From RUG11783 sp964599695 (lineage in GTDB: Bacteria > Bacillota > Clostridia > Oscillospirales > Ruminococcaceae): a stretch of 64,000 nucleotides of DNA. Location: assembly GCA_964599695.1 (NCBI GenBank), contig CAZRGP010000006.1:1-64000 (forward strand), given 5' to 3'. The translations under genes and the position numbers were made by a program. Shown here piece after piece: positions 26,954 to 35,758 of this stretch; within the stretch, counting starts at the first letter, position 1, and every line of letters starts with the position of its first letter. The notes under the pieces were generated by a model that was given only the letters and a program-made list of their open reading frames with translations, did no database searches and was not told the DNA's origin.

Positions 26954-28555
26954 ATGGTAATTACCTTTTTAGGAGCGAATCACGAAGTTACCGGCAGCAT
27001 CACGATGCTCGAAGCTGCCGGAAAGAAGTTCATAATCGACTGCGGAATGGAGCAGGGAAAGGATATCTTTGTAAACCAGACTCTTCCCGTGTCTCCTGCG
27101 GAACTGGATTTTGTTCTCCTCACCCATGCGCATGTGGATCACTCCGGAAATCTCCCCCTTCTGGTCAAGGAAGGTTTCCACGGTCCGATCTACGCCACCA
27201 AAGCTACCTGCGACCTCTGCAGGCTCATGCTGCTGGACTGCGCACACATTCAGGAATCCGAAGCGGAATACACAAACCGCAAAAACAAACGTTCCAACCG
27301 CCCTCTGGTAGAACCACTGTATGATTCCGAGGACGTGGCGAAGACCGTATCACTGTTCCAGCCCATGTCCTACAACGCCGCCTTCATGCCGGCAAAGGAC
27401 ATCGTCATCTCTTTCACCGATATCGGACATCTGCTGGGCAGTGCCGCGATTTCCGTAACGATGACGGAAAATGACGTGACCAAGACCATGGTGTTCTCCG
27501 GAGATATCGGGAACATCAACCAGCCCATCATCCGCGACCCGAGGACGATCGACGAAGCGGATTACCTTATGATTGAATCCACCTACGGAGACCGTCTTCA
27601 CGACGTGTCCCCCGTAGGACATGTGGAAGCCCTCGCCTCCATGATCCAGCGGACCTTGGACCGGGGCGGAAACGTGGTCATCCCCTCCTTCGCCGTCGGG
27701 CGCACCCAAGAGATGCTCTATTTCATCCGTGAGATCAAAGGACGGGAGATGATCAAAGGCCACGATCACTTCCGGGTCGTGGTGGACAGCCCGCTCGCAG
27801 CGGAAGCGACCAAGATCTTCCAGAACTGCGATACGGAGTATCTTGATGATGAAGCCCGGGATCTGGTCGAGATGGGGATCAACCCCCTCCTGTTCGACGG
27901 CCTGGAACTCTCCATCACGGCGGAGGAATCCAAGGCTCTCAATACGGACATGGAGCCGAAGGTCATCATCTCCGCTTCCGGCATGTGTGACGCCGGAAGG
28001 ATCCGCCACCACCTCAAGCATAATCTTTGGAGGAAAGAAAGCCTGATCTGTTTTGTGGGATATCAGGCGGACGGGACTCTCGGCAGGAAACTGTTTGAAG
28101 GCGAGAAGACGGTCAAACTCTTCAACGACGAGATCAACGTCAGTGCGGAGATCGCTCTTCTTCCCGGGACTTCCGGTCACGCGGACCGGAACGGCCTCGT
28201 CAACTGGATCCTGGGTTTCCAGAAGAGACCGGGAATGGTCTTCGTCAATCACGGCGAGGATCAGTCCTCCACCTCCTTCGCTTCCTATCTCGAGAACAAC
28301 TACAGTTTTCAGACGAGCGTTCCCTTCAGCGGGACCACATATGATCTCGCTGCCGGGACTTTCCTCAAGGTCACCAGCGGCGTGGAGGTCAAGCAGAAAG
28401 CGGGCGAACCCGGAACCTCTCAGGAATTCCGTCTTCTTGTCCGTGCGGTCCAGGAACTCTCGGAGACCGTTCAGAAACACGCTCATCTTTCCAACAAGTT
28501 CCTACGCCAGATCCGGGAACAGGTCGAGAAACTCATCCGGAAGATCAACTCCTGA
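26954..28555 (+). CDS. MBL/beta-CASP hydrolase with RNA-specificity domain
   Basis: This 533-residue protein has the metallo-beta-lactamase motif LLTHAHVDHSGNLP (near 55), STYGD (near 212), a beta-CASP insertion, and the C-terminal motifs SASGMCDAGRIRHHL, GYQADGTLG and SGHADRNGL. This is the CPSF/Ysh1-like group with an RMMBL domain; prokaryotic members are RNA exo- or endonucleases. It is distinct from RNase J, which has a different C-terminus. The ribosome-binding site GGAG is 12 bases before the ATG, longer than usual, so expression may be low. A strong terminator follows. Confidence 0.93.
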   Translation: MVITFLGANHEVTGSITMLEAAGKKFIIDCGMEQGKDIFVNQTLPVSPAELDFVLLTHAHVDHSGNLPLLVKEGFHGPIYATKATCDLCRLMLLDCAHIQESEAEYTNRKNKRSNRPLVEPLYDSEDVAKTVSLFQPMSYNAAFMPAKDIVISFTDIGHLLGSAAISVTMTENDVTKTMVFSGDIGNINQPIIRDPRTIDEADYLMIESTYGDRLHDVSPVGHVEALASMIQRTLDRGGNVVIPSFAVGRTQEMLYFIREIKGREMIKGHDHFRVVVDSPLAAEATKIFQNCDTEYLDDEARDLVEMGINPLLFDGLELSITAEESKALNTDMEPKVIISASGMCDAGRIRHHLKHNLWRKESLICFVGYQADGTLGRKLFEGEKTVKLFNDEINVSAEIALLPGTSGHADRNGLVNWILGFQKRPGMVFVNHGEDQSSTSFASYLENNYSFQTSVPFSGTTYDLAAGTFLKVTSGVEVKQKAGEPGTSQEFRLLVRAVQELSETVQKHAHLSNKFLRQIREQVEKLIRKINS

Positions 28556-28574
28556 TCATTTTGTTATTAGCAGG

Positions 28575-28612
28575 CAGCCCACCGGCACAGAATGCCGATG
28601 GGCTGTTTTTTG
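28575..28612 (+). terminator. Terminator after the beta-CASP gene
   Basis: CAGCCCA (28575-28581) pairs with TGGGCTG (28599-28605), with an inner GGCA/TGCC stem, and is followed by TTTTTTG. Confidence 0.9.
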
Positions 28613-28630
28613 TATTGGCAAATGTGGTCC

Positions 28631-29839
28631 TCAGGAAAACCACTTCCTGCACCATTGCGTACCGGAACACACCAGACAGATGATCGAGCCGAGAAGAGCA
28701 GCAGCGCACCAGATACCAGTCACCCATTCCCATCCGATCAGGTCGACGGACGCGCCGATGCCGTAGGTGACGATAGCGCTTCCCAGATAGGTGCAGGAAT
28801 TGACGAGGCCAGACACCGTCGAGACCACCCCCATCCTGCCGAAATAGGAGGGAAGCAGAGAAACCAGCATCAGGTTGATCCCGTGCATCGTGCCGGAAAG
28901 AAGTGTGAACAGCAGCACTGAGAGAACCGCGTTGTAGTCCGAGAAGACCGTCAGCACCGCAGCTGTCACCGCTCCGATGAAGAACAGCGCACCTGCGCAC
29001 TGGACCGGACTGTGCAGCCACCTTTTATGCATATAGAGCGCGATACGGTAACTGATGGTGCTGAAAAGCGGAAGGATCGCGCCGCTGAGAATGGACAGCT
29101 TCCCGCTCAGGTGGAATGTCTCCTCAATATTTGTGGGCAGCCACGTCGACGCGCCGTCTCTCAGGGCGCCCTGAAGTACGACCGCGAAGAGGATCCAGTA
29201 CATCACCGTCGGGAATATCGATCTTCCGTCTTCCCCGCGGAGGGGGCGCTTCTGAGGGTTCGACACCGTTGCGCTCACCGAAGGGCAGAACCGCAGCCAC
29301 AGGCCCGCCATGATCAGGCCGCATACACCGGAGAACACGAAGATGCTCTTCCAGCTGAAAAAGAACATCAGAACAGGAGCGATGATATAGATCACGACCG
29401 AGCCGAAACTTCCGCCCGAATTCACCGACGTGACCGCTTTCCTGTATTCATGTTCGTCCAGAACAACGGTGAGGAGCAGCACGATAGGAGGCCAAAGGAA
29501 AGACTGAGCAAAACCGTTGAGGCTCCACAGCACAGCCATCCACAGCGGAGAAGTCGTCAGAGGCATGATGAGGTTGAACAGGGAGCTGCTCAGCAGCCCA
29601 ATGAAAACCAGGGACTTGGGGAGGAACCGGTCCCCCATATACCCGCTCACCAGCTGTCCGAATCCGTAGCACACGAAAAGCCCGGTCAGACACAGGGACA
29701 GGGATGCCTTGGAATAACCTGTGGCGTCCTCGATACCGGAGATGACCGCGGCGAAGTTCACTCTTGTCAGATAACTTGCGAAATATGTCAACGTAAACAA
29801 AAGCGTGATCTTTTCAGAATGTGTCAGACGCTTTTTCAA
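28631..29839 (-). CDS. MFS transporter, organophosphate:phosphate antiporter-like
   Basis: This 402-residue protein has 12 hydrophobic segments and the OPA-like N-terminus with YFASYLTRVNFAAVISGI and GQLVSGYMGDR between helices 2 and 3. OPA members such as GlpT and UhpT exchange sugar phosphates for phosphate. The usual substrate Arg residues cannot be fixed by eye. The start is TTG at 29839 because an in-frame TGA lies two codons upstream; the AGGAA site is 13 bases away, so translation may be weak. The gene is convergent with the beta-CASP gene and downstream of the GT-C-like gene. Confidence 0.8.
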   Translation of the reverse strand: MKKRLTHSEKITLLFTLTYFASYLTRVNFAAVISGIEDATGYSKASLSLCLTGLFVCYGFGQLVSGYMGDRFLPKSLVFIGLLSSSLFNLIMPLTTSPLWMAVLWSLNGFAQSFLWPPIVLLLTVVLDEHEYRKAVTSVNSGGSFGSVVIYIIAPVLMFFFSWKSIFVFSGVCGLIMAGLWLRFCPSVSATVSNPQKRPLRGEDGRSIFPTVMYWILFAVVLQGALRDGASTWLPTNIEETFHLSGKLSILSGAILPLFSTISYRIALYMHKRWLHSPVQCAGALFFIGAVTAAVLTVFSDYNAVLSVLLFTLLSGTMHGINLMLVSLLPSYFGRMGVVSTVSGLVNSCTYLGSAIVTYGIGASVDLIGWEWVTGIWCAAALLGSIICLVCSGTQWCRKWFS

Positions 29840-29896
29840 TGATCAAACTCATTTCCTTTCACTGTCGGGCCCGCACCGAAACACGTTCCCATTTCC

Positions 29897-31894
29897 TCAT
29901 TCGGCCTGCATTGCGGAGTCAAATACCGCGCTTCCCCGCAGGGCGCCGTCCTTCCCCTCCACAAGAACACGGAAGGACAGCCCGTCCAGTTCCGGAACAT
30001 CCACCAGAGGGATCCACATCACAGCGGCGGAATTGCCGTCTTCCCTGTCCAGGGAGTGGGCACGATAGACGGTACGTTTCCCTTCCCTGTCGGTCAGTTC
30101 AATATAGACCGTATCTCCCTCCGATACCTGCGCGCCAAATACCGCACCTACATAGACATATGCTCCGAACTGTTCATCGATGGATGCGGCAGCATCCAGG
30201 ATCTCAAAGGACGCATCGTCCGTTTCGATCTTCTGATTGGTAAAAGCAAATATGGAATACCCATCCACTGTTTCCTGCAGCGCCATGGTCGCGCTGGGAG
30301 CATAGTTCTCACGGATAAATTTCAGGATCATGGCGGAGTTTTTCGTGTCCGCAAGATATACGTTCCTCTTTTCGACCAGAGCCCGGTACGGAGATCCGTA
30401 TACCGAATAGCGTTCGAGGACACTGTTTTTGGCGGAAGACTCCGTATCCCATCCGCCCAGTACAAATACGTTCCGGAACAGGTCCGGTTGGACGGATGAA
30501 AAAGTGGGAACCACTCTCTGAAGGGCCGGTGCGCTGGAATGATCCATCAGATACAGATCATCCTTACGGGTACCAAGATCCCGGTATACCTGAGCGGCAG
30601 CGGTATTGAAATAACCGCCGTAATCCCCGATCTCAGGCACGAGACTTACCACATCGAACAGGAGAACGGCAAGAAGAAGCGCCAGGGCACAGATCTTGGC
30701 CAGATCTCCCTTCTTCCACCGGACGCTGAGAAACAGACCGGTGATCCCCGCTCCGAACAGACCGGCGGTGACCCACCTGGTCGTGCGTCCGGTCAGACAC
30801 ATGTACAGATAGCAGACCGCAAGCGCGAGCCCCATCCAGACCACCTTCATTTTCTCCGTTCGCCGGGTAAACGCGAGGAACACAAAGAACAGGACCAAAA
30901 AAGCGATCTCAAGGGGATCGGTGATCAGCCCCCTGCCGATCTCGGCCAGCATCCTGCCCGCAGCATTTACAAAAGGAACCGGCGGGCGCAGCGCCGCGAT
31001 CTCATTCAGAAGCTGCGCCGGGAACTTCTCACTGTCGGCGAAGTCCCAGTTCACGATCATGGCGTAGTCATTCTCTGAGACCCCCAGTTTCTGGTATTGG
31101 GCGAAATAGGTGCTGTAATCCGGGAGGTCATAGTCCGAGACAGCGCCGCGGGCGGCATTGTACTGCCGGTAGTTTTTCAGACTATCATCCCGGCTCTCCA
31201 CATTCAGATCATAGAAGTATGTCCCAAAGATCAGCGCGAACACCATCAGGAACACCCCGAACAGGCGGACCAGGGATGCTCCTTTTTTCTTCTCCTCCCG
31301 AAGGATCCGGATCATAAAGAGCACAGCCGCGCCGAACACAAAGGCCGCTCCCAGAAGAAATGCGTGGAACCGCACCCAGCTTGCGAAAAGGGCGAGCAAT
31401 CCGCCGGCAAAACACCATGCGTAACGCTTCTCCTCCACCCCGAACAGCACTGCAAACAATGCTGCTGCCGCGATATAAGGGATCTCCTTGGAATTGTGAA
31501 GTTGATTGTAGAAATACGGTCCTATAAAAAGAGTAAAACTCAAAGAAAGCAGGAAACCGGCCGGATTCCTGTTCCTGAGCCAGATCATGCAGGAAACAAG
31601 GAACGTGGCAAAAAAGAGCATGGCATAGTTGAGCAGTTCGAACCAGTTCAGGCCGGACATCGCCCTCTGCAGCGCCACGAGCACCTTGCCGTAGATCACG
31701 TTCGTATGCCCGAGTCCGTATGAGAATTCCCCGAATGCCCCGGAAGTGATGGAATGGATGATGTAGTCATCGTTGTTCATCACCTCAGGTACAAGAACAA
31801 AGGCGCATATGAGACAGACCGCAAGGTTGAACACCAGCGCGATCAGGATCCTGTGGTGATCCTTCAGCCGTATTTTCTCTGCTGTTTCCGGCAT
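29897..31894 (-). CDS. Large GT-C-like membrane protein of unknown function
   Basis: This 665-residue protein has about 11 hydrophobic segments in residues 17-430, and a soluble domain of about 230 residues at the C-terminus. The first outside loop contains NNDDYII, an acidic pair in the place where GT-C lipid-dependent glycosyltransferases keep catalytic Asp residues. This suggests a membrane glycosyltransferase or a polymer synthase, but sequence identity cannot be shown by eye. The ATG at 31894 has TCGGAGG upstream. It lies divergent to the glycan cluster that starts at 32021, which supports a role in surface glycan assembly. Confidence 0.7.
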   Translation of the reverse strand: MPETAEKIRLKDHHRILIALVFNLAVCLICAFVLVPEVMNNDDYIIHSITSGAFGEFSYGLGHTNVIYGKVLVALQRAMSGLNWFELLNYAMLFFATFLVSCMIWLRNRNPAGFLLSLSFTLFIGPYFYNQLHNSKEIPYIAAAALFAVLFGVEEKRYAWCFAGGLLALFASWVRFHAFLLGAAFVFGAAVLFMIRILREEKKKGASLVRLFGVFLMVFALIFGTYFYDLNVESRDDSLKNYRQYNAARGAVSDYDLPDYSTYFAQYQKLGVSENDYAMIVNWDFADSEKFPAQLLNEIAALRPPVPFVNAAGRMLAEIGRGLITDPLEIAFLVLFFVFLAFTRRTEKMKVVWMGLALAVCYLYMCLTGRTTRWVTAGLFGAGITGLFLSVRWKKGDLAKICALALLLAVLLFDVVSLVPEIGDYGGYFNTAAAQVYRDLGTRKDDLYLMDHSSAPALQRVVPTFSSVQPDLFRNVFVLGGWDTESSAKNSVLERYSVYGSPYRALVEKRNVYLADTKNSAMILKFIRENYAPSATMALQETVDGYSIFAFTNQKIETDDASFEILDAAASIDEQFGAYVYVGAVFGAQVSEGDTVYIELTDREGKRTVYRAHSLDREDGNSAAVMWIPLVDVPELDGLSFRVLVEGKDGALRGSAVFDSAMQAE

Positions 31895-31921
31895 TTTTGT
31901 CCTCCGAACATTGTTTTTCCA

Positions 31922-31974
31922 ATTATATCGCATACGCCTAAAGATTGCTATTTCCGGCGCCATTATTGTATACT
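31922..31974. promoter_or_regulatory. Divergent promoter region between the GT-C-like gene and the glycan cluster
   Basis: Plus strand: TTGCTA (31945-31950), an 18-base spacer and TATACT (31969-31974) for the aminotransferase gene. Minus strand: TATAAT (complement of 31922-31927) with poor -35 for the membrane protein gene. The two promoters overlap. Confidence 0.6.
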
Positions 31975-32020
31975 TACCTATATTATGGAATATTAGGATT
32001 TGCGAGGTTTTTTACATTAC

Positions 32021-33160
32021 ATGATTCCATTCTGCAGGCCTTCCATTACACAACTGGAGAAAGACTACATGGCCGAGGCGGCACAGGGCAAACTGTGCGG
32101 CGACGGACCTTTTACTGCAAAGGCTACTTCTTTGTTTATAGAAAAACAGGGGATCCGAAACGCTCTCCTCACCAGTTCCGGGACGCATGCCCTTGAACTG
32201 GCGGCGCTGCTCTGCGACCTGGAGCCCGGAGACGAGGTGATCCTCCCCTCCTTTACCTTTTCCTCCACCGCGAACGCTTTCCTGCTCCGCGGCGCGAAAC
32301 TGGTATTCTGCGAGATCGATCCCAGGACCATGAATATGGATCCGAAGGCAGCAGAGTCTCTTGTGACTTCCAGAACAAAAGTGATCGCTCCCATCGATTA
32401 CGCAGGTGTCCCCTGCGATATCGACGCTTTCCGCGCCATCGCGAAGAAGTGCGGAGCCCGCATCGTGCAGGATGCCGCCCAGGGAGTAGGAAGCCGTTAC
32501 AAGGGCAGGGCATGCGGCGCAGACGCCGATTTCGCCTGCTACAGCTTCCACGAGACCAAGAACTATGTCATGGGTGAAGGCGGAGCCATCACCTTCGGAA
32601 GTGATGAGGATCTTCATCAGGCGGAGATCATACGTGAAAAGGGCACGGACCGCAGCAAGTTCTACCGCGGCGAGGTGGACAAATACAGCTGGCAGCGCAG
32701 CGGAAGCTCGTTCCTTCCCTCTGACATTCTTGCCGCCCTCCTTCTCGCGCAGCTCCAGCGCTTTGATGAGATCATGGAAAGCCGCATGCACGTCTGGAAC
32801 ACCTATCATGATTCTTTCAAAGCTCTTGAAGATGATGGGCTTCTTGCCCGCCCCTATATCCCGGATTACGCGCAGCACAACGCTCACTGCTATTTCCTGA
32901 TGACCCGCTCTCTCGATGAGAGAAACGCACTCCTCGACTATCTGAGGCAGCAGGGCGTGGGGGCTGTATTCCACTACATTCCCCTTCACTCCGCTCCCGC
33001 AGGCATCGCCCAGGGATACAAGAAGGAAGATCTTCCTCTCACGGAAGAATATGCCGGAAGACTGATCCGTCTTCCCCTGTTCAGCGATATGGCCGAATCT
33101 GATCTGTGCCACATCGTCGATTCCGTCTTCTCTTTCTACGGAAAGGCGGCGGCGCTGTGA
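32021..33160 (+). CDS. wecE: DegT/DnrJ/EryC1/StrS sugar aminotransferase, WecE type
   Basis: This PLP enzyme of 379 residues carries the DegT fold: FCRPSI start, TSSGTHALELA (51-61), DAAQGVG (151-157) and the PLP lysine K180 in SFHETKNYVMGEGGA. The HETKN context and GEGGA match dTDP-4-amino-4,6-dideoxygalactose transaminase (WecE/RffA), which makes dTDP-Fuc4N from the 4-keto sugar with glutamate. The ATG at 32021 is taken because the earlier TTG has no spaced ribosome-binding site. The partner gene follows with 4-base overlap. The dTDP-glucose pathway genes are not in this window. Confidence 0.92.
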   Translation: MIPFCRPSITQLEKDYMAEAAQGKLCGDGPFTAKATSLFIEKQGIRNALLTSSGTHALELAALLCDLEPGDEVILPSFTFSSTANAFLLRGAKLVFCEIDPRTMNMDPKAAESLVTSRTKVIAPIDYAGVPCDIDAFRAIAKKCGARIVQDAAQGVGSRYKGRACGADADFACYSFHETKNYVMGEGGAITFGSDEDLHQAEIIREKGTDRSKFYRGEVDKYSWQRSGSSFLPSDILAALLLAQLQRFDEIMESRMHVWNTYHDSFKALEDDGLLARPYIPDYAQHNAHCYFLMTRSLDERNALLDYLRQQGVGAVFHYIPLHSAPAGIAQGYKKEDLPLTEEYAGRLIRLPLFSDMAESDLCHIVDSVFSFYGKAAAL

Positions 33161-33885
33161 AAAAAGTAGCAATGCTTCAATCCAATTACATCCCCTGGAA
33201 AGGTGTTTTCGACCTCATTCACCGGGTGGATGTTTTTGTGTTTTATGATGACGTTCAGTATACAAAAAAAGACTGGAGAAGCCGGAACAAGATCCCGACA
33301 AAGAACGGAGAGATCTGGCTTACCGTCCCCGTCAAGACCAAAGGGAAGTTCGATCAGCTGATCTGTGACACCGAGATCGACACCTCTACGGACTGGCAGG
33401 CAAAGCACAAGAAGACCCTGACGCTCAATTACTCCAAGGCGCCTTATTTTCCCGATTACAGCGATCTCCTGGATGATTTCTACACCGATCACCGGTGGAC
33501 GAACCTGTCGGAGATGAACCGTTATATGACCGAAACGATCGCACGCCGTCTCGGCATCACCACCGAATTTGTCAATGGCCCGGAACTGGACTGTCATGGA
33601 AGCAAGGACGGAGAAAAAGTGATCAACATCTGCCGAAAGCTGGACTGCGACTGGTTCCTGAACGGCCCCGCGTCCAAGGCGTTCATGGATCAGGCAAAAT
33701 TCGATGCAGCCGGGATCGAGCTGCACTATATGGATTATGCTTATCCAAAATACCATCAGAGGATCTATCCTTTTGATCACTACGTAAGTGTTCTGGATCT
33801 GCTCTTCAATGAGGGTCCCAACGCACCTTATTATATCTGGGGATGGAAAGACGATGCACAAGCGGAAGCCGATGTCCTGCAGTGA
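33157..33885 (+). CDS. WbqC family protein
   Basis: This 242-residue protein begins VAMLQSNYIPWKGVFDLI and has YDDVQYTKKDWRSRNKI, the signature of the WbqC family found in O-antigen and capsule clusters. The family's activity is not settled; members co-occur with DegT aminotransferases, and a role in amide/acyl transfer to the amino sugar has been suggested. The GTG at 33157 overlaps the aminotransferase stop by 4 bases and has GGAAAGG upstream. The context supports action on the amino sugar made by the preceding gene. Confidence 0.88.
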   Translation: MKKVAMLQSNYIPWKGVFDLIHRVDVFVFYDDVQYTKKDWRSRNKIPTKNGEIWLTVPVKTKGKFDQLICDTEIDTSTDWQAKHKKTLTLNYSKAPYFPDYSDLLDDFYTDHRWTNLSEMNRYMTETIARRLGITTEFVNGPELDCHGSKDGEKVINICRKLDCDWFLNGPASKAFMDQAKFDAAGIELHYMDYAYPKYHQRIYPFDHYVSVLDLLFNEGPNAPYYIWGWKDDAQAEADVLQ

Positions 33886-33892
33886 GGTTTTT

Positions 33893-34747
33893 ATGGAAAA
33901 AGAAATGCTTGTTAAAAGACTTGAAGAAAAAGCGCTTGAGATCCGGAAAGACGTGATCACGACATGCTACCGCTCCGCTGCAGCTCATCTGGGCGGAGCG
34001 TTGTCACTGTGCGATGTCGCTGTCGCTCTCTACTATCACTTTCTGAGATATGACCCGAAGAACTACCGCGCAGATGACCGGGACCGCGTGATCCTGAGCA
34101 AGGGACACAGCGGATGTCTCCTCTACAACATCTTCGCAGACCTCGGCATCTATTCCTTTGAAGATATCTATAACGGATACAACAAGGTGGAAGGAGCGTT
34201 CGGACAGCATCCCAACCGCCTCTACCTGCCCATGTTCGAGGCATCTACCGGCTCTCTCGGGCACGGTCTTTCCCTCGCCTTCGGCATGGCCATGGCACTG
34301 CGCTGTGACAACAGCGATTCCCGCGTCTTCTGCATCACCGGTGACGGTGAGCTGGACGAGGGAAGCAACTGGGAGGCACTGATGTCCGCCGCAAACTACG
34401 AACTGTCCAACCTTTTCCTGATCATCGACCGCAACCACCTGCAGGGTTGCCGTCCGACAGAAGAGACGATCCGGCTGGAATCCCTTGAAGCGAAACTGCG
34501 GGCTTTCAACTGGGACGTCGTGTCCTTTGACGGAAACAATATGCGTGAGATCGTGGATGTCTTCAGTGCCCTTCCCGAGCGTGATCCGAGGGCCAGAAGA
34601 AAGCCTCTTGCTTTCATCTCCAATACCGTTAAGGGAAAAGGCGTCGACTTTATGGAGAACAATCCGATCTACCATGTTGCGGCGCTTAACGAAGAAACCT
34701 ATAAAAAAGCTATGGACAGTCTGAACCGCCTGGAGGTGGAAAGATGA
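33893..34747 (+). CDS. Transketolase N-terminal subunit (ThDP pyrophosphate domain)
   Basis: This 284-residue protein is the PP half of transketolase: AAHLGGALSLCDVAVALY (near 24), LSKGHSG (near 64), STGSLGHGLSLAFGMA (near 115) and the ThDP motif GDGELDEGSNWEA (near 148). Split transketolases use separate PP and PYR genes; the PYR half follows with ATGA overlap. In the context of a glycan cluster, the pair probably moves a two-carbon unit onto a sugar intermediate rather than acting in central metabolism. The ATG has GTGAGG just before it. Confidence 0.93.
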   Translation: MEKEMLVKRLEEKALEIRKDVITTCYRSAAAHLGGALSLCDVAVALYYHFLRYDPKNYRADDRDRVILSKGHSGCLLYNIFADLGIYSFEDIYNGYNKVEGAFGQHPNRLYLPMFEASTGSLGHGLSLAFGMAMALRCDNSDSRVFCITGDGELDEGSNWEALMSAANYELSNLFLIIDRNHLQGCRPTEETIRLESLEAKLRAFNWDVVSFDGNNMREIVDVFSALPERDPRARRKPLAFISNTVKGKGVDFMENNPIYHVAALNEETYKKAMDSLNRLEVER

Positions 34748-35724
34748 GCTCTCCCAGAACATACGATGCCTCATCCAAAAAGACAGGAAACGCCAGGGTG
34801 ACGTTCCCCTTCAAGATCATGAACATCATGGAAGAAGACCCGAATGTCTGGTTCGTCTTTTCCGACGCTGCGCGCCCGGACAACTCCACAGGGATGATCC
34901 TTGCGATATTTCCTGACCGCTGCATCGATGTCGGTATCGCCGAACAGAACATGATCGGCACCTCGGCAGGCCTTGCCCTGGCAGGAAAAAAGGTCTTCTG
35001 CATGGCGTTCGGTCCTTTCCTTTCCCTGCGCGCGACCGACATGATCCATACAGACCTTGCCTACAATAAGCTTCCCGTCTGTGTCATCGGAACACACGGA
35101 GGACTTACATCCGGCGGAGGTCCGACCCACTACACGCTCATGGACAGTTCCATCATGGCATCGATCCCGGGAATGACCATGGAAGTTCCGGCCGACGCCA
35201 ATCAGGGGCTGCGCGCCATCGATGAGTTTCTGAAGATGGACAGCCCCATGTACATCCGTCTCGCCCGCGGCCAGGAGCCCCTCGTATATGAAGATGACGA
35301 TTATCCTTTCGAGATCGGCAAGGGAATCGTCGTGCGGGAAGGGACCGATGTGGCCATCGTCGCTGACGGCATCGGAGTCTATAACGGACTGAGAGCCTGC
35401 GAGATCCTGGAATCCGAAGGTATCTCTGCGAGACTTGTGGATATGCATTCCGTCAAGCCCTTTGACGCGGAACTTCTCTGTGAAACAGCGAAAAAATGCG
35501 GGGCAGTCGTGACCGTTGAAGATCACGGCATCCACGGCGGGCTGGGTTCTGTCTGTGCGGAGACCCTCATGGAGTCCGGTATTCCATGCATGTTCAAACG
35601 ACTCGGCGCTCCGAGCGATTCCTTTGCGAGCCTCGGATACCCTGAAGATCTGTACCGCTACTACGGATTCGACGCTGCGGGGATCGCCTCCGCTGCAAGA
35701 TCCCTTATCGGCAAAAAACTTTAA
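34744..35724 (+). CDS. Transketolase C-terminal subunit (pyrimidine and C-terminal domains)
   Basis: This 326-residue protein is the PYR half: IDVGIAEQNMIGTSAGLALAG (near 59) with the catalytic Glu that activates ThDP, FLSLRATDMIH, and GGLTSGGGPTHYT. The C-terminal domain begins near 190. It would form a heterotetramer with the preceding gene product. The 4-base overlap with that gene supports 1:1 synthesis. Confidence 0.93.
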   Translation: MSSPRTYDASSKKTGNARVTFPFKIMNIMEEDPNVWFVFSDAARPDNSTGMILAIFPDRCIDVGIAEQNMIGTSAGLALAGKKVFCMAFGPFLSLRATDMIHTDLAYNKLPVCVIGTHGGLTSGGGPTHYTLMDSSIMASIPGMTMEVPADANQGLRAIDEFLKMDSPMYIRLARGQEPLVYEDDDYPFEIGKGIVVREGTDVAIVADGIGVYNGLRACEILESEGISARLVDMHSVKPFDAELLCETAKKCGAVVTVEDHGIHGGLGSVCAETLMESGIPCMFKRLGAPSDSFASLGYPEDLYRYYGFDAAGIASAARSLIGKKL

Positions 35725-35758
35725 CAGTCAGACGATATTCTTTTTCAGGAGGCCATTC

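Noticed and set aside
32012..33172. A 386-codon minus-strand frame across the aminotransferase gene
   Set aside because: Shadow of the WecE-type gene, which has the PLP lysine and family motifs.
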